A stretch of 64,000 nt of DNA from Saksenaea vasiformis B4078 (Eukaryota > Mucoromycota > Mucoromycetes > Mucorales > Saksenaeaceae), in assembly GCA_000697055.1 (NCBI GenBank), contig JNDT01001554.1, positions 1-64,000 of the forward strand, in the 5' to 3' direction. Numbering within the stretch: the first letter of the stretch is position 1; each line of letters begins with the position of its first letter. The translations under genes and the position numbers were made by a program. The notes below the pieces were generated by a model that saw only the letters and a list, made by a program, of their open reading frames with translations, ran no database searches and had not been told where the DNA came from. This document shows, in pieces, positions 38,338 to 47,906 of this stretch.

Positions 38338-38673
38338 TTACTGCTTGTGAGTGAAATCGGTGCTGTTGATGCTGCTACTGCTGATAGTCGGAGAAGGCAT
38401 AACGGTTGTCCAGAGATATAAAGGATCGTCATGCCATGCTGCTTGATATACACCCATCGTTTTACGGACATATATCTTTAGACGTGTGTCAAATTCCCAG
38501 CATCGGGAACAATATTCGCCCGCACTCAAGAAACGATTACATGTAGGACATTTATAGTGACAATCTGAACAGAACCAGTCGGACGAAAGGACCTTGTCAC
38601 AAGAACCACAGATTACTTTGTCGTCATTGCGATCTTGAATGGGGGATGAAGGTGGTGACGGGAAAAAGTTCAT
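38338..38673 (-). CDS. Small cysteine-rich putative zinc-binding protein
   Basis: A 111-residue single-exon product. After a short Pro/Ser N-terminus (MNFFPSPPSSPIQDRNDDK) it has closely spaced Cys pairs: CGSC, CSDC, CPTC and CSRC (VICGSCDKVL; WFCSDCHYKCPTCNRF; EYCSRCWEFD), enough to bind two zinc ions in a ribbon-like fold. A basic segment (RLKIYVRKTMG) and a Ser/Thr-rich tail follow. I do not recognise a named family; similar CxxC ribbons occur in fungal proteins of unknown role. It lies downstream of RPAP1, same strand. Confidence 0.65.
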   Translation of the reverse strand: MNFFPSPPSSPIQDRNDDKVICGSCDKVLSSDWFCSDCHYKCPTCNRFLSAGEYCSRCWEFDTRLKIYVRKTMGVYQAAWHDDPLYLWTTVMPSPTISSSSINSTDFTHKQ

Positions 38674-38712
38674 AACTATGGTTACTGAGATGCAAGGAAA
38701 AAGGAAATTTTT

Positions 38713-39077
38713 TTATAAAAATAAAAAAATAAAAAATAAAAGAGGAGCAATGAAAGAGTTTGTATTTATATTTATACACAGGCATTCGATGCACGGACAT
38801 TTGAGTCGTAAAATAACCCTTAATGCATCAACAAAAGGAGATTCAAGCTGGTTGTGAAGTTGCCTCACCGATGAATCAGAAAGTAAGCCGATTTTGACGC
38901 CCCTTACTTTCGTTCCTGCTGCAGGCAATGTCACACGGGGTTTTCTTAGTCTTCCTTTATATCCTGGACCCATTCCCACGTGGATTAGAACTTCATACTT
39001 CTTGTCATTGTCATTAGAGCGGAGGATCAATCCGCCGGAAAAAAGTATAATCTACCTTTTTGATTTGGTTCATTTCG
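38713..39077 (-). CDS. Hypothetical small protein, possibly two exons
   Basis: A possible gene: MNQIKK from ATG near 39077, then an intron (GTAGATT...GACAAG) and an exon reading KYEVLIHVGMGPGYKGRLRK, PRVTLPAAGTKVRG and VKIGLLSDSSVRQLHNQLES. The exon has the composition of a real protein and is not low-complexity until its 3' part, which becomes hydrophobic and AT-rich. I do not recognise the family. It could be a true small gene or a fragment in the RPAP1 3' flank. Confidence 0.35.
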
Positions 39078-39280
39078 GTTCTCTCTCTCTCTCTCTTTCT
39101 CCTTTTTTCTCCTCTTTAATACTTCGGGCTTTTTGTTGCTGCTCTTCGCATAATGACGCCAGATGGGACTAAACAGTCCTTTTAAGAGGAAGAGAAATAG
39201 AGAAAAAGAGAACGCAATCATTGTTGTTATGCATGATGCAAAAAAAAAACTGATAGGAAGCTTCTTTATTATTATTATTA

Positions 39281-42200
39281 TTATTTTGTATAATAAGATT
39301 CCCAATCCATTTGAATCGTTCGGTCGGCATGGTGTATGCGATCCAAGATATCGCGACGTACCGTGTCCGATGTTATCTGCATGCTTTGGCTGAGTTGAGT
39401 CATTGCAAACTTGTACATCGCATTGCCTTGTTGTTCATCGTGTTCCAATTTATTTTCAAGGATCGCTCCCAGATAAGCACGTAGCATCGCCTCATTCTTT
39501 TCTTGTCGTGGGGGCATAACAAGTCCATCTGCACGGACCTTAAGGGTTGACAACACATCCCTGTAGTCATACCATAATAAATGGCGGTAATCAACCGGTT
39601 CCATTTGCATAGATACATAAGCTAGTAATCGTGCAAAGCCTCGATGACTAAAAGAGACAGCCGCATATTGAGCAACAAACGTTTGATAAAACTGGAAAAA
39701 AGGGACCTGGGCCTCTCGGATGTAGGCCGATGATCTCCGCCATGCATCTTCCAGCGAACAGACATGCGTCTGAAACAGCTGATTCATCCAATGCTCCATC
39801 CACTCTGAAATCTCATCATCCCAAAAGACTTCACGATCGCTTTCCAGACCAGGTGCTTGTCCTTCACGATCGCCAATCAAAAAGATTTTCATCAGTGTCA
39901 CCACCGCCATGGCGTGGTCCACATGCTGCCCTAGTAGTTGCTCGGCTGCTTTCAGGGTCGCCCTGACCACGCCCACAACATTTTCCTCACTTTTTTGGGC
40001 CTTCCGAGATTTGTCCATGTGGTATACTTCATCAATGGGTGAGAAAATCCATCTTGTGGCGTCGTCAACATCCGCTAAGGGGGTGGGATACATCAAACAT
40101 TCAATCCGTCTTCCGTCCGTTTCAAACAGTGCCTTGGAAATAGTCACGTCGTCATCGTTGTCGGGTGCGTAAAACATACCGAGTGTCGGTGCGCACACTT
40201 TCAACCCGTCAAGTACACTGAGCTGCACAAGCGCCTGCGCTAACCACGTTTCGGCTGCACCTGCATGCGTGCTACTCACCGCCGATTCGAGCTCAGCCTT
40301 ACGGTAATCCTCACCCCACACCTGCTGGCGAAGGGTTCGATCCTGAACCTGTGTTGTCCAGATCCACAAGGCATACCGACCCAACGTTCCCTGTGAATAG
40401 ACTTGTTTCAAAAGGCCCACCATCTCCGGAGAAATAAACATGGCTTCCGCTTCCTTTGTCATCGACAAGGCGGGTTGCACCGTAGCAAACGCACGAAAGA
40501 ATTGCATGTAGCGTAACACACGATTGTCCCCTGTTGCTTTGGGCGGCCATTGTGCCACCACTGCCTTCCACACGTCAACAACTGTCTCCTCCAGCGGCGG
40601 ATAACGATTCATGTACTGAGACCAGGTAGCGAGATAACCCAGCGCGGCATCCTGAAGCAAATCTCTTTTCCCGTTGCTTGATCGGAACACGGCAATCACA
40701 AGGGGTAAGAAGGCTGTGGGTTGATGCCAGTCAATCGCATGGGCTGGCACCGTCTTGTGTGGATCCGCAGCAGCGTGCAACAAGACTTCTAACAGGCCCA
40801 GAACGGTAGCAGCTCGCATCAAAATAAAAGCATCATCCGATGCCAGTGCAGCCCGGAGCCATGTCATGACATGCTCCTGCAGATCTTCCAACGTCGGCAG
40901 GATAAAACCATAACAGACAAGTACTCTTAACAGTTTCAGCGTCTCTATCTGTAAAGCACACGCACGTCGCCGCATCGACGGACACGCACTCTCCGGTGAC
41001 ACAACAAGAAATCGAAGCATAGGCACGGCATGCATCATCATCTTCTCTGCAAGCTTCTTGCTCCCCTGCGCAAGCACTGTCAATAACCGCACCGTTGCCA
41101 GACTTGGATAAGGTCGTTGCGAAGGTGCCGGCTCTGTCAACATCGGCCACTCCGTTTGCAGGATGCCCCACTCAAGCACGTGCTCCAGCAGGTCATGGCC
41201 TGCTATCGCGTCACAGATAGCTGGACCCCTCTGCGCTAGTTGTACAAGCACACGCACGAGGTACTCGATCGACGCTGGATCAGATGCACGTAACTCACTT
41301 TCAGGAGCTATCAGGTACCGAATACGGGCAAGTAAGTTCATCTTAAGTAACCCTTGAATCAAATCCCGTTCAGCCAACACAGCATCGTTCTCCTCGTCGT
41401 CGTCCTCTTCTTCTTCATCGCTTTTTACTTGAAGTAAGCGTTGGACAGTGTTAGAAAACTTGGCATCGAGTCCCTGCTTTGTTTTTGTTTTTGTAGGCGA
41501 TAACAGAGCTGGGCGTGCGACATGACCCATCCATTGATTGAAGAGGGTTGCGTCAAGTAACTCAGTTTCGAGATCGTCATGATCTAGTACTAAAGCAGCC
41601 ATTGCTTGTACTGCACTGATAAGCACGACCAAGTGGCGATCATCCAAGGCGGATCTCAAATAAACAGGCGCGGCAACATCGTGACGAGTGAAAACACGGA
41701 CCACCTCTGACCAGTTGACACTTGGATCTTTGTCCACACGTGCTTTGGCCCGCCATAAGACACGTGCAATGGTCTTGAGAACCATCGCCCGCTGAGATGG
41801 CACTTGACTTCGAACAAGATAAAACAATTCCGCCAATGTATAGCCTGCCTTTTCAGGTTCGTCTCCATGATGGTGTAATCCATGATGACGTGGAATATCC
41901 ATGTCAGGACGAACAGGAACACCTTGCAGATCAAATCGTAACGTACGATACAAATCTTCCTGTGGCTCTTCTTTCTGTTTCTGCTCCTCTTGTGGTAAAA
42001 ATCGATTATCCATCCATGCTAATTTTTCGGGTTCCAGAGGGACATCGGCAAAGTACTTGCTTTTCATCGCCATTAAATCGCTTTCCTCATCAAACTGGAC
42101 ACGTTTTTCTGTTTTCTTGACGGGCTTTGGTTTTCTGTTCATCAACATAGCAATGGATTCAGAACTCAATGCGCTAAGGATTTCTTCCCGCGCATCTTCG

Positions 42201-42832
42201 ATTTCTTGTTCTGACATGGAAGCAATACGTCGTGCATTTTCTTGTTGATAACCTTCAGTCGTGTCTGGTTCGACGGTCACCGCCTTTTCTTCCTTCTCCA
42301 CTTCTTTTTCTTGTTTTGCTTTTGCTAATCGTTGTTTAAATTGACTTCGGTGGACCGGTGCAGGAAAACCTTGTTCTTGACGTTGCCAAGGTTTTGCTGT
42401 TGTCTCCGTAGGCAGTGTAGGTGCTGTAACTTTATCAACAGTATGTTCTGTTACTTGCCCAAGCACATTGCCCAACATAGAGGTCAGATCTAGCATTTTC
42501 TTGCTGACTGGTTCGTGAGGTTCAGGAAAAGGATCGACCACCGGTACATGAGATTCGGTTGGCTGCTCCTGACGATCGATCGCAGGATTCTGGGGATCTT
42601 CTAAGGATGGCATGTCCATTTCTTTTGCCTTTTCCTTCTCTGCCGCATTTTGAGCTTCACGTCGTCTTTGAGCAAAGACACTAGGCTTTTTCTTAGGCAC
42701 AGCCCCGAATGAAGGAGGCGGTGCACGAGAGACAGAAGCAGAAGGCGTACCACCAGCTTCTAAAAATTCGCGTTGGAGCTGTTCGAGATCTTCTTCGTCA
42801 TTGTTGATCTTTGGTCGGATCGATGAGCGCAT
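39281..42832 (-). CDS. RPAP1: RNA polymerase II-associated protein 1 (RPAP1)
   Basis: RPAP1 helps assemble and import RNA polymerase II, working with GPN GTPases and R2TP-type chaperones between cytoplasm and nucleus. This is a single 1183-residue exon, unusual among its intron-rich neighbours. Domains: an acidic/basic leader, the RPAP1_N motif at about residues 200-233 (SEQEIEDAREEILSALSSES), the RPAP1_C domain at about 295-365 (TLRFDLQGVPVRP, HHGLHHHGDEPEKAGYTLAE), and then a long helical ARM/HEAT-like C-terminal region with Asp/Glu clusters (SDEEEEDDDEEND). The start at ATG 42830-42832 gives MRSSIRPKINND. The RPAP1_C signature (GLHHHG...AGYT) is diagnostic. Human and yeast (Rba50) homologues differ greatly in length; this one is intermediate. 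Confidence 0.95.
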   Translation of the reverse strand: MRSSIRPKINNDEEDLEQLQREFLEAGGTPSASVSRAPPPSFGAVPKKKPSVFAQRRREAQNAAEKEKAKEMDMPSLEDPQNPAIDRQEQPTESHVPVVDPFPEPHEPVSKKMLDLTSMLGNVLGQVTEHTVDKVTAPTLPTETTAKPWQRQEQGFPAPVHRSQFKQRLAKAKQEKEVEKEEKAVTVEPDTTEGYQQENARRIASMSEQEIEDAREEILSALSSESIAMLMNRKPKPVKKTEKRVQFDEESDLMAMKSKYFADVPLEPEKLAWMDNRFLPQEEQKQKEEPQEDLYRTLRFDLQGVPVRPDMDIPRHHGLHHHGDEPEKAGYTLAELFYLVRSQVPSQRAMVLKTIARVLWRAKARVDKDPSVNWSEVVRVFTRHDVAAPVYLRSALDDRHLVVLISAVQAMAALVLDHDDLETELLDATLFNQWMGHVARPALLSPTKTKTKQGLDAKFSNTVQRLLQVKSDEEEEDDDEENDAVLAERDLIQGLLKMNLLARIRYLIAPESELRASDPASIEYLVRVLVQLAQRGPAICDAIAGHDLLEHVLEWGILQTEWPMLTEPAPSQRPYPSLATVRLLTVLAQGSKKLAEKMMMHAVPMLRFLVVSPESACPSMRRRACALQIETLKLLRVLVCYGFILPTLEDLQEHVMTWLRAALASDDAFILMRAATVLGLLEVLLHAAADPHKTVPAHAIDWHQPTAFLPLVIAVFRSSNGKRDLLQDAALGYLATWSQYMNRYPPLEETVVDVWKAVVAQWPPKATGDNRVLRYMQFFRAFATVQPALSMTKEAEAMFISPEMVGLLKQVYSQGTLGRYALWIWTTQVQDRTLRQQVWGEDYRKAELESAVSSTHAGAAETWLAQALVQLSVLDGLKVCAPTLGMFYAPDNDDDVTISKALFETDGRRIECLMYPTPLADVDDATRWIFSPIDEVYHMDKSRKAQKSEENVVGVVRATLKAAEQLLGQHVDHAMAVVTLMKIFLIGDREGQAPGLESDREVFWDDEISEWMEHWMNQLFQTHVCSLEDAWRRSSAYIREAQVPFFQFYQTFVAQYAAVSFSHRGFARLLAYVSMQMEPVDYRHLLWYDYRDVLSTLKVRADGLVMPPRQEKNEAMLRAYLGAILENKLEHDEQQGNAMYKFAMTQLSQSMQITSDTVRRDILDRIHHADRTIQMDWESYYTK

Positions 42833-43910
42833 GTTTACAGGACTTTTGCGAGCAACTGTTGCCGGTAGCGCGAAAAGTCACTGAAATTCGTAAATTTTTG
42901 GCTGGGTCACGGCGGCGTCGTCTGTCAACCCCGTTTTCGGTGACCGAACGATATAGCCCCACTAAAAACACTACGCATATGGAAAAATAAATGTTTTTAC
43001 CGAAGTAAAAGAAGGAAGGATTGGTCTTGCCCTCTGTTGTTAATAAAACTTATCAGTATAACTTCCAAACGCGCAGACGCTCTTGTTTCCCTAATTGTCA
43101 GATATTTGTGGCACTGTCTTTGAGAGTTGTTCTCACGCGACAGCCACACCCTCTCCACAGCCGAACTCAACGAGACGTTTTCCTGATGGTATGGTCTCCA
43201 TTGGTATTAATAAAATATCATCAGACTATACTATACGTGCAAGCTCAACATTTGGGAATAATCTCAAGTCATATGTCAAACTATCGCCCAATGGGTCTGC
43301 TTCATACTCGGCAACGCTTGAGATCTAGCAGCCTGTAGACAGCTGACGAATCCAGTCATGAGTCTCCTCTGAAGACGAGATAGACATCTTCCTTCCCATG
43401 TTGTATTCGTCATGGATGGCTATTTAAGGAGAATATGGTTCTGTTTTCACAGCATCACATCCTATTTATCCATCCACATACATGTTTCTTTGCCTATTGT
43501 CCAGCCTGAATGATACTTTGTCCTGAACCATCTTAACTCAATGTCCGTTACTGAAGTAAAAAAAACACTGTCACATTCATACTTTTGCAATAGATACAGG
43601 ATCCCTTTCATCGGAGAAAAAAAAAGAAGATGAGAAAACAAGGGTGACAGACAACATTTAGAAAAGGAAAAAAAAAAAAAAAAAGGGGAAAAGAAAATCC
43701 GTATATTTTGAGCAAGATAACTCTACAAAGGGTCAATTTCTGGATTATGAACAAAAAAGAAAAAAAGAAAAGGAAAAGAAAAAGAAAAAAGAAAAGAAAA
43801 AAGAAAAATGTCATCAAAGGGGGGAAAGTTGTGTACATTAAGAAAATTGGGAGAAGGGAGAATTTGTACAGAAAAAGAAAAAAAAAAGGGATATGTAAAG
43901 AATAGTTCAG
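42833..43910. other. Intergenic upstream of RPAP1, low-complexity
   Basis: A plus-strand open stretch at 43095-43328 (RRFPDGMVSIGINKISSDYT) looks like a possible coding remnant but is not recognised. The part 43620-43900 is an A/AG-rich tract (long AAAAG runs). It must include the RPAP1 promoter just upstream of 42832. Confidence 0.4.
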
Positions 43911-44604
43911 TTAATGGACCAAACTAACAACTTTCTGATGATGATTGCGTGAATCACCGACACTAAAAGATCTGGGACGATGCTTGGCACGGGTATCGGA
44001 AACGTGCAAATTCGAAACAGCTTGATGAAGTGGAATAAAACTAGCATCGTGTGGCAATGGATTGTCTGTGCGTGTAATAACGTGCTCATCATATCTCGTA
44101 GGACGAACCGAAGTATATCTTGTTTGTGACGCCAATATTTCCTGTAATTCTTGGCACGCCTCATCTACCTCATCTTGCAACATACTGCCTTGATCCGTAT
44201 TCCAATGAACTGAAGAAGGCTTTTTAGGACAAGGTGCCACAATGTGCAATGGCATGACTAAAATGAATATATAAACAAGTAAAAAAGAAAAAGGGAAGAA
44301 AATATGTACAAAAAAAAAAAAGAAGAAGAAGAGGAGGAGGAGGAGGAGGACGATAATGTGATACGCGGGGTGGAAAAAGTGTTGAAGAAGAAGAAGAAAG
44401 AAAAAGCCTTTTTTTTAAAAAAAACAGAGATTTCCTTTTTTTTTTAAGAATTTCTTTCGGAGATTTAATCATTAGACCACGGAAAGGAAGGAACTTGTAC
44501 CAAAAAGGCAATTTTTCAGTCCAAAGTGTGTGATTGGCTGGGATGATGGTCACCTTACGGTAATCGAGATGTCTTGTATGAGAACTTTTATTGTGAGAAG
44601 ACAT
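43911..44604 (-). CDS. Hypothetical protein, unknown function
   Basis: There are two open blocks. One from 44604 (MSSHNKSSHTRHLDYRKVT, TLWTEKLPFWYKFLPFRGLM) and one at 43911-44255 (MPLHIVAPCPKKPSSVHWNT; DEACQELQEILASQTRY; KHRPRSFSVGDSRNH). They may be exons of one gene joined by an AT/CT-rich intron around 44256-44430, or two separate small genes. The second block has a helical acidic stretch (QDEVDEACQELQEILAS) and an RxxS site (RPRSFS) typical of kinase targets. No family recognised. Composition fits a host gene. Confidence 0.45.
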
Positions 44605-44847
44605 TTGCTTGTAGAAAGAAGCAATTTGTAGGAAAAAGTTCTTGGCAAAAGTCACTTGTTGGAAAATTCAGTACTGTACTATGTGGAGTGAAAGGAAGAG
44701 ATGTTATTACTTGTTCGCTTATGTAAGTACTTCTGGAGAAAACCCGCAAAACAATGATCTTTCGATGGATATTAGCTGGCGCACATCTTGTACCTTCCAT
44801 AGTGTGACGAAGTTCATCTGTTTGATTCTAATTTTTTACGGCTTCGT

Positions 44848-45895
44848 ATGCGAAGACGCCTGATAGTTACTTGGGATTCCCAGTCCAGAGACGTCGTCAC
44901 CACTAAGCATGATGGGGTGCATTCTCACGCTATCGTATCGCTGGAGGATGTGAAATATCTGTCGTTGTCAGATTCCCTGGCAGATGCCATCCTTAGTAGA
45001 CTTGAACAAGGCTATAGCCAGCGTGATATCTGCGTTGAGCTGCAAAGGAGATTCGCGCATTTCGCAGCTACAAAGGAAGATGAGAAACCATCTTTGATTC
45101 AGTACCAGGATTATGCTTTGCGCTCTGTGGATACATACAATATGTATAGAAAGGTGCAAGAAAAGCCAGAATGAGGTAGCATTGGTGAAGCTATGGCTAG
45201 CAAGTCTTGAGACAAAGGATACAGTGTATTCTCTACAATCAATCAGTATAGTTTTGATTTTTGTTCGTCATAGCAAAAAGCCGTTCTTGCTGAATCGACG
45301 TCCTTTCGCCTCGATGATACGCACAACACCACGACAATCATCGATGGTATTCTTTACACTTTCGTAGCTCGCCACAGAATAACAGGAAAGGGGTGCCCTG
45401 CCGCCTATTTCTTTGCCAGGGATCAATGGTTGACATTCCTCAAGGATCATTGTGGCCTTGTATCGCCCACGAAGATTACTATTGATTGCAGCATCGCCAA
45501 GTACACCGCCATGTCCGTCATATTCCCAAACGCCACCATTCAGCTGTGTTTGTTCCATGTGGCTCGTGCATGGATGGATCAGATCCGCAAACGAGTGAAG
45601 GTACGTACTGCGACCCGGAATCGAGAAGCGCACCAACAGATGATTGTGTCTTTGAAGTCATTAATGTGGGAAAAGAATCGTTTTGGGTGCCATGAAAAAA
45701 GAAAAAACTAAATTTATTGCAGACAACCAGCAGCATACATCATTCCTGCAGTACTTTGACGAGCAGCGACTAGTCAACGACAAAATCAAGAACTGGTGTG
45801 CCGCTTTCCAACCGCAGGTCTTAACCAATATGAAAACCAACAACTACATGGAACGCTGGCACAAGAAGCTCAAGAAAACCTACCTTGGAAGATAG
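44848..45895 (+). pseudogene. MULE (Mutator-like) transposase relic
   Basis: Reading across three frames gives the MULE transposase core: SLADAILSRLEQGYSQRDIC, DDTHNTTTIIDGILYTFVAR with the first catalytic Asp near 45314-45319, HRITGKGCPAAYFFARDQWL, TKITIDCSIAKYTAMSVIFP (second Asp), CLFHVARAWMDQI (conserved C..H), and TNNYMERWHKKLKKTYLG with the conserved Glu. Frames change after 45174, near 45300 and near 45690, so the gene is dead. The C-terminal SWIM zinc finger is not seen. Terminal inverted repeats were not found in the flanks. Ancient insertion, judging by the number of breaks. Confidence 0.8.
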
Positions 45896-46841
45896 CGGAA
45901 TAGAAGAATGGATCGATTGATCTATATCTTAACAAATGATGTGGAGTCCGAATTCCAAATGACCACGGTACGAGTAAGCGCAAATATCGGAAGGATGGGA
46001 GCCTACTGAAAGACAGAGACGAAAGAATAGACGAGTTTTCGCCCGTGGTCCGCATGATCAGATACATGTTTTTAGCATGAAAAGAATAGAGAGCGCATTT
46101 ACACTTCGTTTAACAGAATTCTAATCACATAGTCGAGATCCAACTGTGGCAATATCTACTTATGTTCCAAGCATTGCTACATTACACAGTCGCTTATTAT
46201 TATCTTGCTGCCCTTCTCTTTTAGCAATCATTTTTCCTATATGAATGCTAAGTTATTCCTCCTACATTTCTTTATTCTTTCTTGGATATCCACACATGAC
46301 CACGTGGAAATATGAGCATAAACTGCAGGTTGACATCCGAGTAGGAAGAATAGATTCCCCTTTTGCTTTTGCAACATCTACTGATCCTGATAATACACCC
46401 AGAGGGACCCTGCAAACGTAGTGTAATAATAATCATAGCAAGCAATCTGATAGGAGACTTCCACCGTCAATCAAGATACACGTGGTAAAAAGAAAAGATA
46501 ATTATTGTCTCCCTTTTTTTTTCTTTCTTTATAACATGTTAAATTTTGTTGTTGTCATCTTATGTGTGTTGATTTGTTTTGTTTTGGCATGAACTCCTTT
46601 TTCTAAACGAGGAGACTTCATAGAAAAACAACCGATCAAAATAATAATAATAATAATAATTCTCCATCTTTCAATTCCAACCTACTCTCACACTTATTAT
46701 AATTACCACACTCACTCTTTCTGCTCTTACTCTTACCTAAACTATAGAAAAGGAAAAAAAAAGGGTGTGCGTGTGTGTGCTTGTGCGTGTGCGTGTAAAG
46801 AAAGTCGGGCGTGAGTGAGTGTGTGACAACCCCTTCTCACT
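45896..46841. other. Intergenic between MULE relic and Reg1-like gene
   Basis: No gene is supported. It contains an (AAT)n tract at 46640-46661 and a GT-rich tract at 46765-46797 immediately upstream of the next gene. The CT-rich stretch at 46664-46745 probably belongs to the promoter of that gene. Confidence 0.4.
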
Positions 46842-47747
46842 ATGCCGACAAAACATCTTGCAAAGGATGACGATCAGTCTCAACAAAAGTTAAATGTACG
46901 ATCACCCGAAGTCTGCGTCGATTACTTGTCTTATCATTTTGATGAAATGGACTTGGCTGCGTCATGGCAACTTATCACAAAACAAAAAAACGACATTGTC
47001 AATGGCATCCGTTTGGAAAATGCATCATGGCGTACATGGGCAAAACAAAGGAACAATCTCAAGACAATCCATCCACAAACATTAAACTGGTAACGTGTTT
47101 TTGTATAAGAAAAACCGCACTCTCTCATCTCATTTGTGTTCATTAGGTTAAAAGAAAGCGATGTTACTTGGTTGTATGGACCACTTCATACAGTCATCAA
47201 ACAGATGGAGGAAGTTGAAACAGAAAAGCAGAAACCTAGGGCACCACAAGAAGCATTGGATTTAATCACTCCGTCTTTGAAACCCGTCCTTAAGAAATTG
47301 AGCGCTGCTGATATGTGGAAACGTACACCTTTTATTCATCAACAACTTCAAACGTTTTCTCCTTCTGTTCTTGCCACGCATCGTCAACCAAAATTATTAA
47401 GATTTAACCATCAGGTGGAACAGTGTATTGCATTATCAACAGAAGACAATGAGAACGAGACTCCGCCCTATAATACACCACGTCTTGTTATCAAGAAAAT
47501 AGCGCCTGCCCGATTGAAACGATCTCTCTCTGATGCAGACGAGCTTTCTTCTGTTTCATCCGACGCTTCCCCTAATTCATATCTATGGAATGAAGAAGAA
47601 GAGGAAGAAGAAGAAGAAAAGGAAATCCCCCCTCTTCCCCAGCCTGTCGATCGAGAAAATAACGAACAACTACTACAACATCCCACCATGTTAGGTCATG
47701 TTACACGCTGGTTCATTCGTCTTCACTCTCGTATTTTCTCTTTCTAA
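46842..47747 (+). CDS. Reg1-like protein phosphatase 1 regulatory subunit with AreA/DUF1752 N-terminal domain
   Basis: Two exons: MPTKHLAKDDDQSQQKLN..., then splicing NTLNW|LKESDVTWL to LYGPLHTVIKQMEEV. The DUF1752 (Nitrogen_AreA N-like) region is clear: DYLSYHFDEMDLAASWQLIT, NGIRLENASWRTWAKQRNNL. Downstream are LLRFNHQVEQCIAL, very like the Reg1/Reg2 segment that follows the PP1-binding site (RFN..VEQC), and Glu-rich and Ser-rich stretches. Reg1-type proteins guide the PP1 catalytic subunit in glucose repression and related signalling. About 285 residues, shorter than yeast Reg1. It is one of two plus-strand host genes. The combination is family-typical; the exact substrate pathway is inferred. 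Confidence 0.85.
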
Positions 47748-47906
47748 AGAACCTCTCTCTCTCTCTCTATGTGTGTGCCTATGCTCCGCTACGTAAAAAG
47801 AAAAAAAAAAGGCAAAAGAATGGAAATGAAAAACTAAGAGAACTTCTTTTTTTTTTTGTTTTGTTTCTATGTAAAAGTTTTGGATTCTTTTAATGCGACA
47901 CTATGT

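Noticed and set aside
37986..38471. 161-codon minus-strand frame with hydrophobic segments
   Set aside because: It overlaps the Cys-rich protein in another frame and is mostly T-rich low-complexity sequence from the 3' flank.
39255..39305. ATT/TTA repeat as a transposon end
   Set aside because: Simple trinucleotide run at the RPAP1 3' end without inverted partner.
43608..43905. Lys-rich and Phe-rich frames in the A/T tract
   Set aside because: Pure low-complexity translation of an AAAAG-rich tract.
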